Shown: one piece after another, positions 15,373 through 23,127 of the stretch
Layout: each line of letters opens with the position of its first letter
Position numbering within the stretch: the first letter of the stretch is position 1
Source of the DNA: Candidatus Anaerostipes excrementavium
Lineage (GTDB): Bacteria > Bacillota > Clostridia > Lachnospirales > Lachnospiraceae
DNA: 35,410 nucleotides
Direction of reading: 5' to 3'
NCBI GenBank assembly: GCA_019114985.1
Contig: DXEM01000040.1
Coordinates: forward strand, 1 to 35,410
The notes under the pieces: model-generated
Seen by the model: only the letters and a program-made list of their open reading frames with translations
Databases searched by the model: none
Told to the model about the DNA's origin: nothing
Position numbers and translations under genes: made by a program

Positions 15373-15417
15373 TTTATTTCCTTTCTCTTACTTGCATCTC
15401 TGCGTCCCGTCTGTTTC

Positions 15418-16152
15418 TTACCACGCAATATAACCGATCCGCTGGCTTTCTTCTGCCGGTTCCTCCAAACTCTCCGCATCCAATGCACAGACTTTTTCAA
15501 AGCCTGCCCGATACAGCAAATCTCTGACTTCCTCTATCTCATAGGCTTTCTGAAAATGATCTTCTTCAAATTTGTCATATGTTCCTTCCGGATTCCGAAG
15601 GAACAGGCTGATCTGATATTCGTTGATCCGTTCTTCCTCATCGTAGAAATTATCCCAGATAAAACTTGCATCTTCCCGATCTTCGGCAAATGTATTCTGC
15701 GCTAAAAGATGTTCATATTTGTACCTGGAATTCATATCAAAGAAAAAGACTCCTTCCGGTTTCAAATATTTTCTTACCCGGCGAAAAGTTTCCAGCAGAT
15801 CTTCCTCTTCCAAAAGATAATTCATACAGTCACAAACACTGATGGCTGCATCGACTTTTCCCGGAAGTTCCAGTTCCGTCATATCCTGATACACATAAAG
15901 GATCGGATCTTCTGTCTTGCTTCTTGCAATCTCCAACATATCCAGAGAGTTATCGACAGCCGTCAGCTCATAACCTTTTGCCGCCAGTCTCCTGGTCATC
16001 TTCCCGGTCCCGCATCCAAGCTCCAAAATGCTTCCGTTTTGCGGAACATGATAACGAGAAAAAATTTTTAAAATATGATCACACCACAGATCGTAAGGCG
16101 TCTGATCCATAAATTCGTCGTAAACTCTTGCGAAATTCTCATAACTTCCCAT
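15418..16152 (-). CDS. Class I SAM-dependent methyltransferase (substrate unknown)
   Basis: A 244-residue methyltransferase. Motif I LELGCGTGKM (43-52) binds S-adenosylmethionine, the acidic residue after beta-2 is in TAVDNS, and the motif II/III region VDAAISVCDCMNYL and the helix with YLKPEGVFFFDMNS are typical of the Methyltransf_25-like fold. Residues after about 140 form an acidic insert and cap that probably select the substrate. TAGGAGG precedes ATG 16152, 11 nt after the cls stop, so it is translationally close to cls. Small molecules, lipids or proteins are all possible targets. Confidence 0.86.
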   Translation of the reverse strand: MGSYENFARVYDEFMDQTPYDLWCDHILKIFSRYHVPQNGSILELGCGTGKMTRRLAAKGYELTAVDNSLDMLEIARSKTEDPILYVYQDMTELELPGKVDAAISVCDCMNYLLEEEDLLETFRRVRKYLKPEGVFFFDMNSRYKYEHLLAQNTFAEDREDASFIWDNFYDEEERINEYQISLFLRNPEGTYDKFEEDHFQKAYEIEEVRDLLYRAGFEKVCALDAESLEEPAEESQRIGYIAW

Positions 16153-16163
16153 TGCTCATCCTC

Positions 16164-17726
16164 CTATAAAAGCGGCGCCAGAATCCTTAGCATGCTCTGT
16201 GCAAGCCTTTTTGGCAATGTTCCCGCACACATCTCTTTTGTAATCAGCTGGCTTTGCTCAAAGGTCTCAAACATATCCTCTTTCAATTGAGGGATGACTT
16301 CTGTTTGGTACATAAAGACTCCGTTTTCAAAATGAAGATAAAGACTTCGAAAATCCATATTGATCGTCCCTACTGTCGCAATCTTATCATCACATAAGAA
16401 ACATTTTGCATGGATAAATCCCGGTGTATATTGATAAATCTTGATTCCTGCCTCCACCAGCTGCCGATAATAAGACTGGGTCAGCAAAAAGACGGCTTTC
16501 TTATCCGGTATCGCCGGAGTGACGATCCGCACATCCACGCCTCGTTTTGATGCCAGACACAGCGCCGTAATCATTTCATTATCAATAATCAAATATGGCG
16601 TATACATATACACATAGTGAACAGAAGAATTAATAATATTTAAATATACGTTTTCTCCCACAGTCTCCCGATCCAAAGGGTTATCTGCATATGGCTGGAC
16701 ATAACCCTTGCCCGGAAAATCCGCTTTATGGTGCTTATGAGGAAGAAATGCCCCAAAGCCTTCATCCGTCTTGCGGATAGCATTCCATACCTGCAGAAAC
16801 ATTACAGTAAAATTCCAGACAGCATCTCCGGTGACCTGAAGTCCGGCATCCTTCCAATAACCAAAACGTTCGATTCGATTGATATATTCGTCCGCCAGAT
16901 TCAATCCTCCCGTATAGGCCGTATGTCCATCTACGACAACGACTTTTCTATGATCTCTGTTATTCCATGCAGTGGAAATCAAAGGCTTGATCGGATTGAA
17001 CGCCACCGCCATGATACCGTACTTCTCTAATTCTTTGTAATATTTATATGGGAGCTGATCTACACATCCCACATCGTCATACATAAAACGGACTTCCACT
17101 CCGTCATTGACCCGGTCTTTCAAAATCTCCAGAATCGTATCCCACATATATCCCTGAGACACAATAAAGAATTCCATAAAAATATAGTGTTTGGCGCTTC
17201 GAAGAGATTGAAGCAGATCATCAAACATCGCTTCCCCGGAAGCGTAATACTTTGTATTAGAATTCTGATAAATCGGATATCCTCCATATTGATCAATATA
17301 TACTGCCTGGCTTGCAGCCTGAGGATTTTCCCGTTTCAGATTCTCAATCACATGATATTCCTGTCCGAGAAGAAACTCTGTCTCGGAAATCGACTCTTCC
17401 AGCCGGAGCCTTAGATCTCTGGCCGGCTGTTTGTCTCCCAATACCAGATACATCAGTCCGCCAAAAAGAGGGAAAATCAGAATCGGTATTGTCCAGGCTA
17501 GCTTATAGGCGGGATTCTCTTCCTTATTCACAAGATAGATTACAACGACCAGACTGAACAATTCCAAAAGCATCTGAACGAGTTTATAGTTCTCCCCGAT
17601 GACTGTTACCATATAGGTCATCCATACGACCTGAATCAAAATCAAAAGAACAACGATAACCAGCCGTCTCTGCAGAAATTTTAAAGTTTTTGATATAATT
17701 TTTGCCAGATTTTTTGTTACTTTCAT
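16164..17726 (-). CDS. cls: Cardiolipin synthase (phospholipase D family)
   Basis: Membrane enzyme joining phosphatidylglycerol molecules into cardiolipin. The 520-residue protein (from ATG 17726) has two N-terminal membrane helices (about 20-65), a PLDc_N region up to about 100, and two HKD phosphodiesterase motifs: H259-x-K261 (DHRKVVVVDGHTAYTGGLN) and H439-x-K441 (IHAKCFLCDDKIATVGTIN). I chose ATG 17726 because AAGGAGA lies 5-8 nt upstream; a longer in-frame start at 17780 would overlap thiE and lacks a ribosome site. It lies 26 nt after thiE and appears co-transcribed with it and with the methyltransferase gene. Confidence 0.93.
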   Translation of the reverse strand: MKVTKNLAKIISKTLKFLQRRLVIVVLLILIQVVWMTYMVTVIGENYKLVQMLLELFSLVVVIYLVNKEENPAYKLAWTIPILIFPLFGGLMYLVLGDKQPARDLRLRLEESISETEFLLGQEYHVIENLKRENPQAASQAVYIDQYGGYPIYQNSNTKYYASGEAMFDDLLQSLRSAKHYIFMEFFIVSQGYMWDTILEILKDRVNDGVEVRFMYDDVGCVDQLPYKYYKELEKYGIMAVAFNPIKPLISTAWNNRDHRKVVVVDGHTAYTGGLNLADEYINRIERFGYWKDAGLQVTGDAVWNFTVMFLQVWNAIRKTDEGFGAFLPHKHHKADFPGKGYVQPYADNPLDRETVGENVYLNIINSSVHYVYMYTPYLIIDNEMITALCLASKRGVDVRIVTPAIPDKKAVFLLTQSYYRQLVEAGIKIYQYTPGFIHAKCFLCDDKIATVGTINMDFRSLYLHFENGVFMYQTEVIPQLKEDMFETFEQSQLITKEMCAGTLPKRLAQSMLRILAPLL

Positions 17727-17752
17727 ACTTTCTCCTTTATGTATGCCCCTTA

Positions 17753-18310
17753 TCATAGCATAAATTCTGACATCATACAAACCCCTGCTGCTCCTGCGTC
17801 CAGCACTTCCCGGTAATTATTTTCGTGTATTCCTCCGATTCCATAGACAGGAAGATCCGAAGCTTCTAAGACTTCTCTTAAAAATCCAAGTCCTCTGGGT
17901 TTTAGACCTTTTTTACAGTCTGTCCGATAAATGTGTCCGGCAAACACAAAATCTGCGCCCAGTTCTTTCGCCGTCCTTGCTTCCTCCGGTTTATGAATCG
18001 ATGTGCTTACGGACTCAAAATCACTTAAATTCCCCGCTTCCTTTAAAAATACCGGATACGGCAGATGAATACGGGAAACTCCCAGATTCCTTGCCGCCCC
18101 GACAAAATTATGCAGCGTCAGGACCGCCTGATTCCTGCGGCAGATTTCAAGACACTGCCCTGCTAACTTTTCATATTCTTCCTCTGTCAAATCCTTTTCT
18201 CGAAGAACAATCGTCTGAAAGTCTCTTTTCGCAAGATCTTCCATCACTTCAAGAAAAGGCCTGGTACATAATTTTCTATTTGTAATTGCGATGATCTGTT
18301 TCTCATCCAT
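17753..18310 (-). CDS. thiE: ThiE/TenI-family thiamine phosphate synthase-like protein
   Basis: A 185-residue TIM-barrel protein of the ThiE/TenI family; ThiE joins hydroxymethylpyrimidine pyrophosphate to thiazole phosphate, while TenI is a thiazole tautomerase. Visible motifs: an N-terminal AITNRKLC strand, TLHNFVGAARNLGVSRIHLP (about 84-103), STSIHKPEEA and the phosphate site GIGGI followed by GAAGVCMMS near the C-terminus. It is shorter than typical ThiE (about 210), and the stretch corresponding to the usual HLGQ-D reads IHLPYP, so catalytic competence as ThiE is uncertain and a TenI-like role is an alternative. It follows thiF with a 6-nt gap. No TPP riboswitch precedes the pair. Confidence 0.78.
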   Translation of the reverse strand: MDEKQIIAITNRKLCTRPFLEVMEDLAKRDFQTIVLREKDLTEEEYEKLAGQCLEICRRNQAVLTLHNFVGAARNLGVSRIHLPYPVFLKEAGNLSDFESVSTSIHKPEEARTAKELGADFVFAGHIYRTDCKKGLKPRGLGFLREVLEASDLPVYGIGGIHENNYREVLDAGAAGVCMMSEFML

Positions 18311-18316
18311 GATCTT

Positions 18317-18949
18317 CTATCCTTCCGTTTCTCCTAATATCAGCCGTACCGCCATATTCGCCTCATGCCCCGCGCAGACCGCCACTCTGGCTGCGGTCAG
18401 GGATTCTTCCTTTGATACTTCATGGGTTTCATCCCCGCAAAGATAAAAACGCTCCATCACTTTCCTGGTCTGCACAAGATTAGCGCTGTAACTTCCCGCC
18501 ATACCGCTTCCTGAAATCACGACAGATTCCGGCATCTCTTCCAGCACTGCATGCACGAGCATTGCTTTTTCTTCTGCCCGATCAAAGGCCTCGCAGACAA
18601 TCGGATATCTGCCGAATATCTCTGCTGCATTGTCTTTTGTTACTTTCCCCTGGAAAAATTCCAGCTCAATCCATGGATTTACCTGACGAATCAGCTGTTC
18701 CATTGCTTCTGTCTTAGCCATTCCGATCTGGTCCATAGTATAAGCCTGCCGATTCAGGTTGGAGATATCCACATGATCAAAGTCTGCCAGCAGCATCTTT
18801 CGGATGCCGGTCCTGGCAAGCATTAACGCGATATTGGATCCCAGTCCGCCCAGTCCCGCAATCGCCACACGGCCTTCCTTCAGACGATCTCGAACCTTCG
18901 CTGTCTGCCGCTCTTCCAGCGCTTTTTCAAACTGTTCTTTCGTTATCAT
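18317..18949 (-). CDS. thiF: ThiF-type sulfur carrier adenylyltransferase
   Basis: An E1-like enzyme that adenylates the C-terminal glycine of the sulfur carrier ThiS for thiazole synthesis. The 210-residue protein has the ATP-binding GLGGLGSNIA (32-41), ADFDHVDISNLNRQAY (55-70, with Asp56 or 58 and Arg67 at nucleotide-binding positions) and VCEAFDRAE. It lacks the C-terminal zinc CxxC pairs of Escherichia coli ThiF, which is normal for the short clostridial form. AAGGAGCAGG precedes ATG 18949. First gene of the thiF-thiE-cls-methyltransferase-hslO run. ThiS, ThiG and ThiH are not in the window. A -10-like TATAAT lies about 35 bp upstream with only a poor -35. Confidence 0.87.
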   Translation of the reverse strand: MITKEQFEKALEERQTAKVRDRLKEGRVAIAGLGGLGSNIALMLARTGIRKMLLADFDHVDISNLNRQAYTMDQIGMAKTEAMEQLIRQVNPWIELEFFQGKVTKDNAAEIFGRYPIVCEAFDRAEEKAMLVHAVLEEMPESVVISGSGMAGSYSANLVQTRKVMERFYLCGDETHEVSKEESLTAARVAVCAGHEANMAVRLILGETEG

Positions 18950-19004
18950 GTCCTGCTCCTTTCCGCTGTTATGCTATTATAGCAGGAATCTTTCCAAAGG
19001 GAAA

Positions 19005-19034
19005 GCCGGATATGCGATCTCTCCCATATCCGGC
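19005..19034 (-). terminator. Hairpin terminator after the SASP gene
   Basis: GCCGGATATG pairs perfectly with CATATCCGGC (19005-19014 / 19025-19034), followed on the minus strand by TTTCCCTTT. The T-tract is interrupted, so termination may be partial and some transcription could reach thiF. Confidence 0.65.
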
Positions 19035-19041
19035 CTGCTGT

Positions 19042-19236
19042 TTATCTTTCGTTGTTCTTCATCTTCTTATTCATGATCCCGCCGATTCTCCCGGTCTCAC
19101 TTGCCGATAATGACTTCCATCCGTCTTTCATCAGACGATCGGCCAGTCCTAATTCTGTGGCGGTCTCAAACTTCAATCGTTCATTTTCATCCATCTCGTC
19201 GAACGACTTCTCTGTAAAATCTTTTTCCTTTGCCAT
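19042..19236 (-). CDS. Alpha/beta-type small acid-soluble spore protein
   Basis: A 64-residue DNA-binding protein that coats and protects spore DNA. The family pattern is present: LKFETATELGL (about 21-31), which contains the GPR protease site between Glu and Thr, then WKSLSASETGRIGGIMNKKM (40-59) matching the second conserved block (LT..E.G.IGG.M.K). The N-terminal 20 residues are acidic. AGAAAGGGTG precedes the ATG. A sigma-G-like promoter lies upstream, so expression should occur in the forespore and depend on the sigG gene at 10489. Confidence 0.88.
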   Translation of the reverse strand: MAKEKDFTEKSFDEMDENERLKFETATELGLADRLMKDGWKSLSASETGRIGGIMNKKMKNNER

Positions 19237-19283
19237 ATCTTACACCCTTTCTTCATTCATGCTAGAACAATAGTTACCGTCCT

Positions 19284-19312
19284 TAGCATTCCCAAAAAGG
19301 GCCTATCCATTC
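19284..19312 (-). promoter_or_regulatory. Sigma-G-like promoter of the SASP gene
   Basis: GAATG (19308-19312), 17-bp spacer, AATGCTA (19284-19290) on the minus strand resemble the sigma-G consensus known from Bacillus (GHATR, about 18, CATWMTA; five of seven at -10). Start would be near 19277. The -35 box lies inside the last codons of the upstream 55-residue ORF. Confidence 0.5.
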
Positions 19313-19470
19313 ACTTGTTGGATGATAATCGTTCCGTGATTGCTTTCCTTTACCTGAAGTTTATCTTTAATCACGGAAAGGTTGGATGTACCTGCAATCA
19401 AAGTTGCTGCTAATGCAAACTGAAGGCTCTTCTTCATTAATTCTTCCACGGTTAAATGACTCTGTTCCAT
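19303..19470 (-). CDS. Unrecognised 55-residue small protein
   Basis: A short ORF that I do not recognise: an N-terminal acidic helix (MEQSHLTVEELMKKSLQ), a mildly hydrophobic segment ALAATLIAGTSNLSVI (19-34), then a polar and beta-prone tail ending TIIIQQVNG. The ribosome site AAAGGAGTG lies 10-12 nt before ATG 19470. It sits between addA and the SASP gene on the same strand, and the SASP promoter -35 overlaps its 3' end. CATACAAT at about 19545-19552 upstream resembles a sigma-E -10 box, but its -35 is poor. Being next to a spore gene hints at a sporulation role, which is inference only. Confidence 0.6.
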   Translation of the reverse strand: MEQSHLTVEELMKKSLQFALAATLIAGTSNLSVIKDKLQVKESNHGTIIIQQVNG

Positions 19471-19566
19471 GTAGGTATCACTCCTTTCTGATGATTCTAT
19501 CTTACCAGAAAGTTGTGACTTGTGTATGTTTTCTTCCTTAAAATTGTATGAGGAATTGTTAAATCT

Positions 19567-22500
19567 TTATAAAACGATGGCTCTTTTTTGATAAACCGAG
19601 TAAATATAACATTCTTTGACATTTTTCCCTGTCATTTGTTCCAGCGCTTTTCGATAATAATCGAGCTGGGTCTGATAGCGCTCAAAGAAAGTCCGAGTCC
19701 CTTCCTGCGAAATCCGATCTGTCTTATAATCTACCAGAACAAGCCCATCCTCTTCCTCAAAATACAAGTCAATGATTCCCTGCACCACGACATAAGAATC
19801 ACTGTCAGGAGCATCTGCCATCTCAGAAAACGGAACTCCCATGACAAATTGTTTTTCCTTGGAAACCTTTTGATTTTGCGCTGCTTTTTGGATCCTCTTT
19901 CCAAGATCCGACTGCAAAAAAGCCAGAATATTTTTGCGCCGGATGACCGGATCATATGCAGCATCGATTGCTCCTTGCTCCACCCACTGATGAATCTTTT
20001 CATCCAGATCTCTGTATGTGTAGTTTTGAGACATATCCAATAACTCAAAAACTTTATGAATCGCAGTTCCCCTGGATACTGCCGAAACCTTTTCTTGCCC
20101 GCTGATAAATTTCGGAATTCTCGGTTCTTCCTCAAAAGGTGAAAGCATCGGCTCTTCCTGTCTGCTTTCTGCTGCCTGGCTCATCCGCTTGATCTCGGAA
20201 ACAGAGTATTTCAGCTGTCCTTTCGTCTCTGCCAAATTGGCATACTGATAAGAAAATTCTTTCCAAAGTTCCTTGACTTTATCCTCTTCTCTGCTTTTTT
20301 CCAATTTTGAGAAAAAGATCTGCCGTTCCAGCGAAACATCAATTTCTTCTTTTTCCTGCAGCCATGCAAGATCTTCCAAACCATACAGCTGTAAATGAAA
20401 ATGTTCCTTTGGCACATGAGGAAGAGCCTGCGCCAGCCATTCATAGTAGGAACCAGCCTCCAACAGACCAATATAAGAAGGATGTCTGTTTTCTTCCCAT
20501 GGAATTTCCCCTTTTTTTATGCCGGTCAGGAATAATTTTTCTTTTGCTCTGGTCATCGCCACATAAAGTACACGCAGTTCTTCTCCCAAAGCCTCTTTCC
20601 TCATCTGGCGCCGAATCAAACTTTTCGTCAGCGTTGCGCTTCTTGTTCTGTGAACCGGATCAATCAGATCTGCTCCTATAAAATAATCCGGATGGAAAAT
20701 CAGACTTCCGTTGCTGTCCATCAAATTAAATCTTTTATGGATATTGGACACGAAAACAATCGGATATTCCAGACCTTTGCTCTTATGAATACTGGAAATA
20801 TGCACCAGATTCTGATCTTCTCCCAGCACATTTGCCTCCCCGAAGTCCATTTCGTATTCTTTGCATTGTTCAATAAAACGTACAAAATGGAACAGCCCTT
20901 TTACCTGACGGTTTTCAAAGGCCTTTGCCTGCTCCACCAGCATTAAAATATTTCCCTGCCGCTTTTTCCCCTGGGGCATGGACCCGGCATAGTGAAAATA
21001 GCCGCTCTCATCCAAGGCCATCCATAAAAGCTCATGCAGCGGCAGAAACGTCTTTGCCTCTCTTAAACGCCTTAAAAAATCCAGCGCCTTGCCGGCCTTC
21101 TCCATCTCTTCTTCCATCTGCATCAAACAATCATATAAATGCTCTTTTTTTCCTTTGGCTTTCAGCCACCCTAATTCTTCCTCATCCATTCCGATGATTG
21201 GGGAACGCAGCACTGCCGCCAGATCAATGTCCAAATAAATATTATCCACCGCTGATAAAAGACTAAGCAGCGTTCGAATCTCTACCGTGTCAAAATATCC
21301 CTTTTGACTGCTGCAAAAGGCCGGAATTCCCGCATCCATCAGCTCTTTTTGAAAAATCTCCCCGTTCCCCTTCATGGAACGAAGCAAAATCACAATATCA
21401 CGATATTCGGCTTTTCTTAACTTTTTCTTGCCATCCTCATCTTCCCCCATAATCATCAGAGGTTCCGGTCCGTCTACGATCTCATGGATTTTTCTTGCCG
21501 CCATTCTCGCTTCCAGAACCAATTGATCCTCCTCCGACTGCTTGGCTTCCTCCTGATCGATCAACAGAATCTCGGAAGTCATATCGCTTTTTTCCAGAAA
21601 TTCCATCGTCGGAACTAACGCGACGTCTTCCGTATATTCAATATTCCCCAAAGAGGCATGCATAATCTCATAAAAAACATCATTTACAAAATCAAGCACT
21701 TCTCTGCGGCTTCGAAAGTTATTGCGAAGCTCAATCAGCTGACTGTGTTCGTCCATATGCTGATAATCCTCATATTTCTCTAAAAACAGCTCCGGACGCG
21801 CCAGACGAAAGCTATAAATACTTTGTTTTACATCTCCCACCATAAACATATTATGGCCGCCGTTTGCCTTCTGGGATACGCTTTTCAGAATCGCATCCTG
21901 GATAAAGTTGCTGTCCTGATATTCATCGATATAGATTTCCTCGAAATCATCTGCTTTTTCCAAAGCAATCCGGCTGGGCACAGGCTGTCCGTCTTCTTCA
22001 AAATGGTCGATTAGAAGTCTTAAAGCAAAATGTTCCATATCATCATAATCCATGACATTTTCCCGGATCTTTCTTGCCGAATACCGTTCCATAAATTCCT
22101 CTGTCAATGTAATCAAGGCATCTAACGGCCGATGAATGATCTTCATTTCCCGAAGGAGTTCTCCCAATCTGCGATAAAAATAAGCTCCCTGCATTTCCTG
22201 TACCAGTTTATACGCCCGCGTCCTGAGATCCTTGCATCTTTCCTGAAGTCTCTCATCGATCACATCCGCCTTTTTCTTTCGTCCGCTTAACCGCGGCTTT
22301 GCAAAAGATTCAAATCTCCGGCAGCATTCCCCAAAAGAAGGCGCCTTTGCAAGATTGCCTATAATTTCTTCATCTTTCTTTAACTGTTTGAGATAGAAAT
22401 AGGGGCCGCCTTCCATCGAAGCCGTCATAACAGCGTCCTGAATCATCTGAAGGGCGCTTTTTAACACGATGCCGGCATCTTTCCAAATGGTCTGAATAAA

Positions 22501-23127
22501 AGAAGATTTTTCAAGATCTTCCCCGGTTTTTACATTTAGATTCTCTCGGGCATCCGAAAGCCACTGCTCGGGCCGGACATGGCTTCTGGCTTTCTGGTAC
22601 AGGCTCATCACATATTGTCCGAGGATCTGATCGTTTCTCCCTGGAGAATAAGATTCTACCAGCTCAATAAATCCAGGATCCCGTTTTTCGTAAGCTTCTT
22701 CCAGGATCTCATCCAGCACTTCTTCTCTCATCACAGAAAGCTGTCCTTCCTCCCCCGGTGTAATATTCGGATCAATACCGAGAACATAGAAATAATCTCG
22801 AATCAGATTCATACAAAAACTATGGATCGTCGTAATCTGCGCCTTATGGATCAGAGACAACTGACGGACAAAATGATGGTTCCCCGGATTTTCCTGTACT
22901 TTCCGATCCAAAGCGGCTTCAATTCTTTCCCGCATTTCTCCTGCTGCTGCTTTCGTATAAGTCACAACGAGAAGACGATCCACGTCCAAAGGATGTTCTT
23001 CGTCTGTGATCTTTTGTATGATGCGTTCCACCAATACCGCTGTTTTTCCGGATCCTGCGGCAGCAGAAACAAGGATATCCGCATCTCTTTGATCAATGAC
23101 CTTTTGCTGTTCTTTCGTCCAAGGCAT
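19567..23127 (-). CDS. addA: AddA, helicase-nuclease subunit A
   Basis: ATP-dependent 3'-5' helicase and nuclease subunit of the AddAB double-strand-break resection complex, the Firmicute counterpart of RecBCD. The 1186-residue protein starts WTKEQQKVI (Q motif), Walker A SAAAGSGKTA (21-30), motif Ia YTKAAAGEMRERI (57-69) and Walker B/motif II DEYQDSN (401-407). The RecB-type nuclease domain is at the C-terminus with RGTAIHK near 1045 and DYKTD at 1133-1137. Start ATG 23127 has GGAGGAGGG upstream and lies inside addB, a 35-nt overlap typical of translational coupling. No third gene (sbcCD) follows. Confidence 0.96.
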   Translation of the reverse strand: MPWTKEQQKVIDQRDADILVSAAAGSGKTAVLVERIIQKITDEEHPLDVDRLLVVTYTKAAAGEMRERIEAALDRKVQENPGNHHFVRQLSLIHKAQITTIHSFCMNLIRDYFYVLGIDPNITPGEEGQLSVMREEVLDEILEEAYEKRDPGFIELVESYSPGRNDQILGQYVMSLYQKARSHVRPEQWLSDARENLNVKTGEDLEKSSFIQTIWKDAGIVLKSALQMIQDAVMTASMEGGPYFYLKQLKKDEEIIGNLAKAPSFGECCRRFESFAKPRLSGRKKKADVIDERLQERCKDLRTRAYKLVQEMQGAYFYRRLGELLREMKIIHRPLDALITLTEEFMERYSARKIRENVMDYDDMEHFALRLLIDHFEEDGQPVPSRIALEKADDFEEIYIDEYQDSNFIQDAILKSVSQKANGGHNMFMVGDVKQSIYSFRLARPELFLEKYEDYQHMDEHSQLIELRNNFRSRREVLDFVNDVFYEIMHASLGNIEYTEDVALVPTMEFLEKSDMTSEILLIDQEEAKQSEEDQLVLEARMAARKIHEIVDGPEPLMIMGEDEDGKKKLRKAEYRDIVILLRSMKGNGEIFQKELMDAGIPAFCSSQKGYFDTVEIRTLLSLLSAVDNIYLDIDLAAVLRSPIIGMDEEELGWLKAKGKKEHLYDCLMQMEEEMEKAGKALDFLRRLREAKTFLPLHELLWMALDESGYFHYAGSMPQGKKRQGNILMLVEQAKAFENRQVKGLFHFVRFIEQCKEYEMDFGEANVLGEDQNLVHISSIHKSKGLEYPIVFVSNIHKRFNLMDSNGSLIFHPDYFIGADLIDPVHRTRSATLTKSLIRRQMRKEALGEELRVLYVAMTRAKEKLFLTGIKKGEIPWEENRHPSYIGLLEAGSYYEWLAQALPHVPKEHFHLQLYGLEDLAWLQEKEEIDVSLERQIFFSKLEKSREEDKVKELWKEFSYQYANLAETKGQLKYSVSEIKRMSQAAESRQEEPMLSPFEEEPRIPKFISGQEKVSAVSRGTAIHKVFELLDMSQNYTYRDLDEKIHQWVEQGAIDAAYDPVIRRKNILAFLQSDLGKRIQKAAQNQKVSKEKQFVMGVPFSEMADAPDSDSYVVVQGIIDLYFEEEDGLVLVDYKTDRISQEGTRTFFERYQTQLDYYRKALEQMTGKNVKECYIYSVYQKRAIVL

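Noticed and set aside
17727-17780. Longer cls start at 17780
   Set aside because: It overlaps thiE and lacks a ribosome site, whereas ATG 17726 has AAGGAGA.
18950-19041. TPP riboswitch upstream of thiF
   Set aside because: The conserved CTGAGA and ACCTGA blocks are absent and the space is too short.
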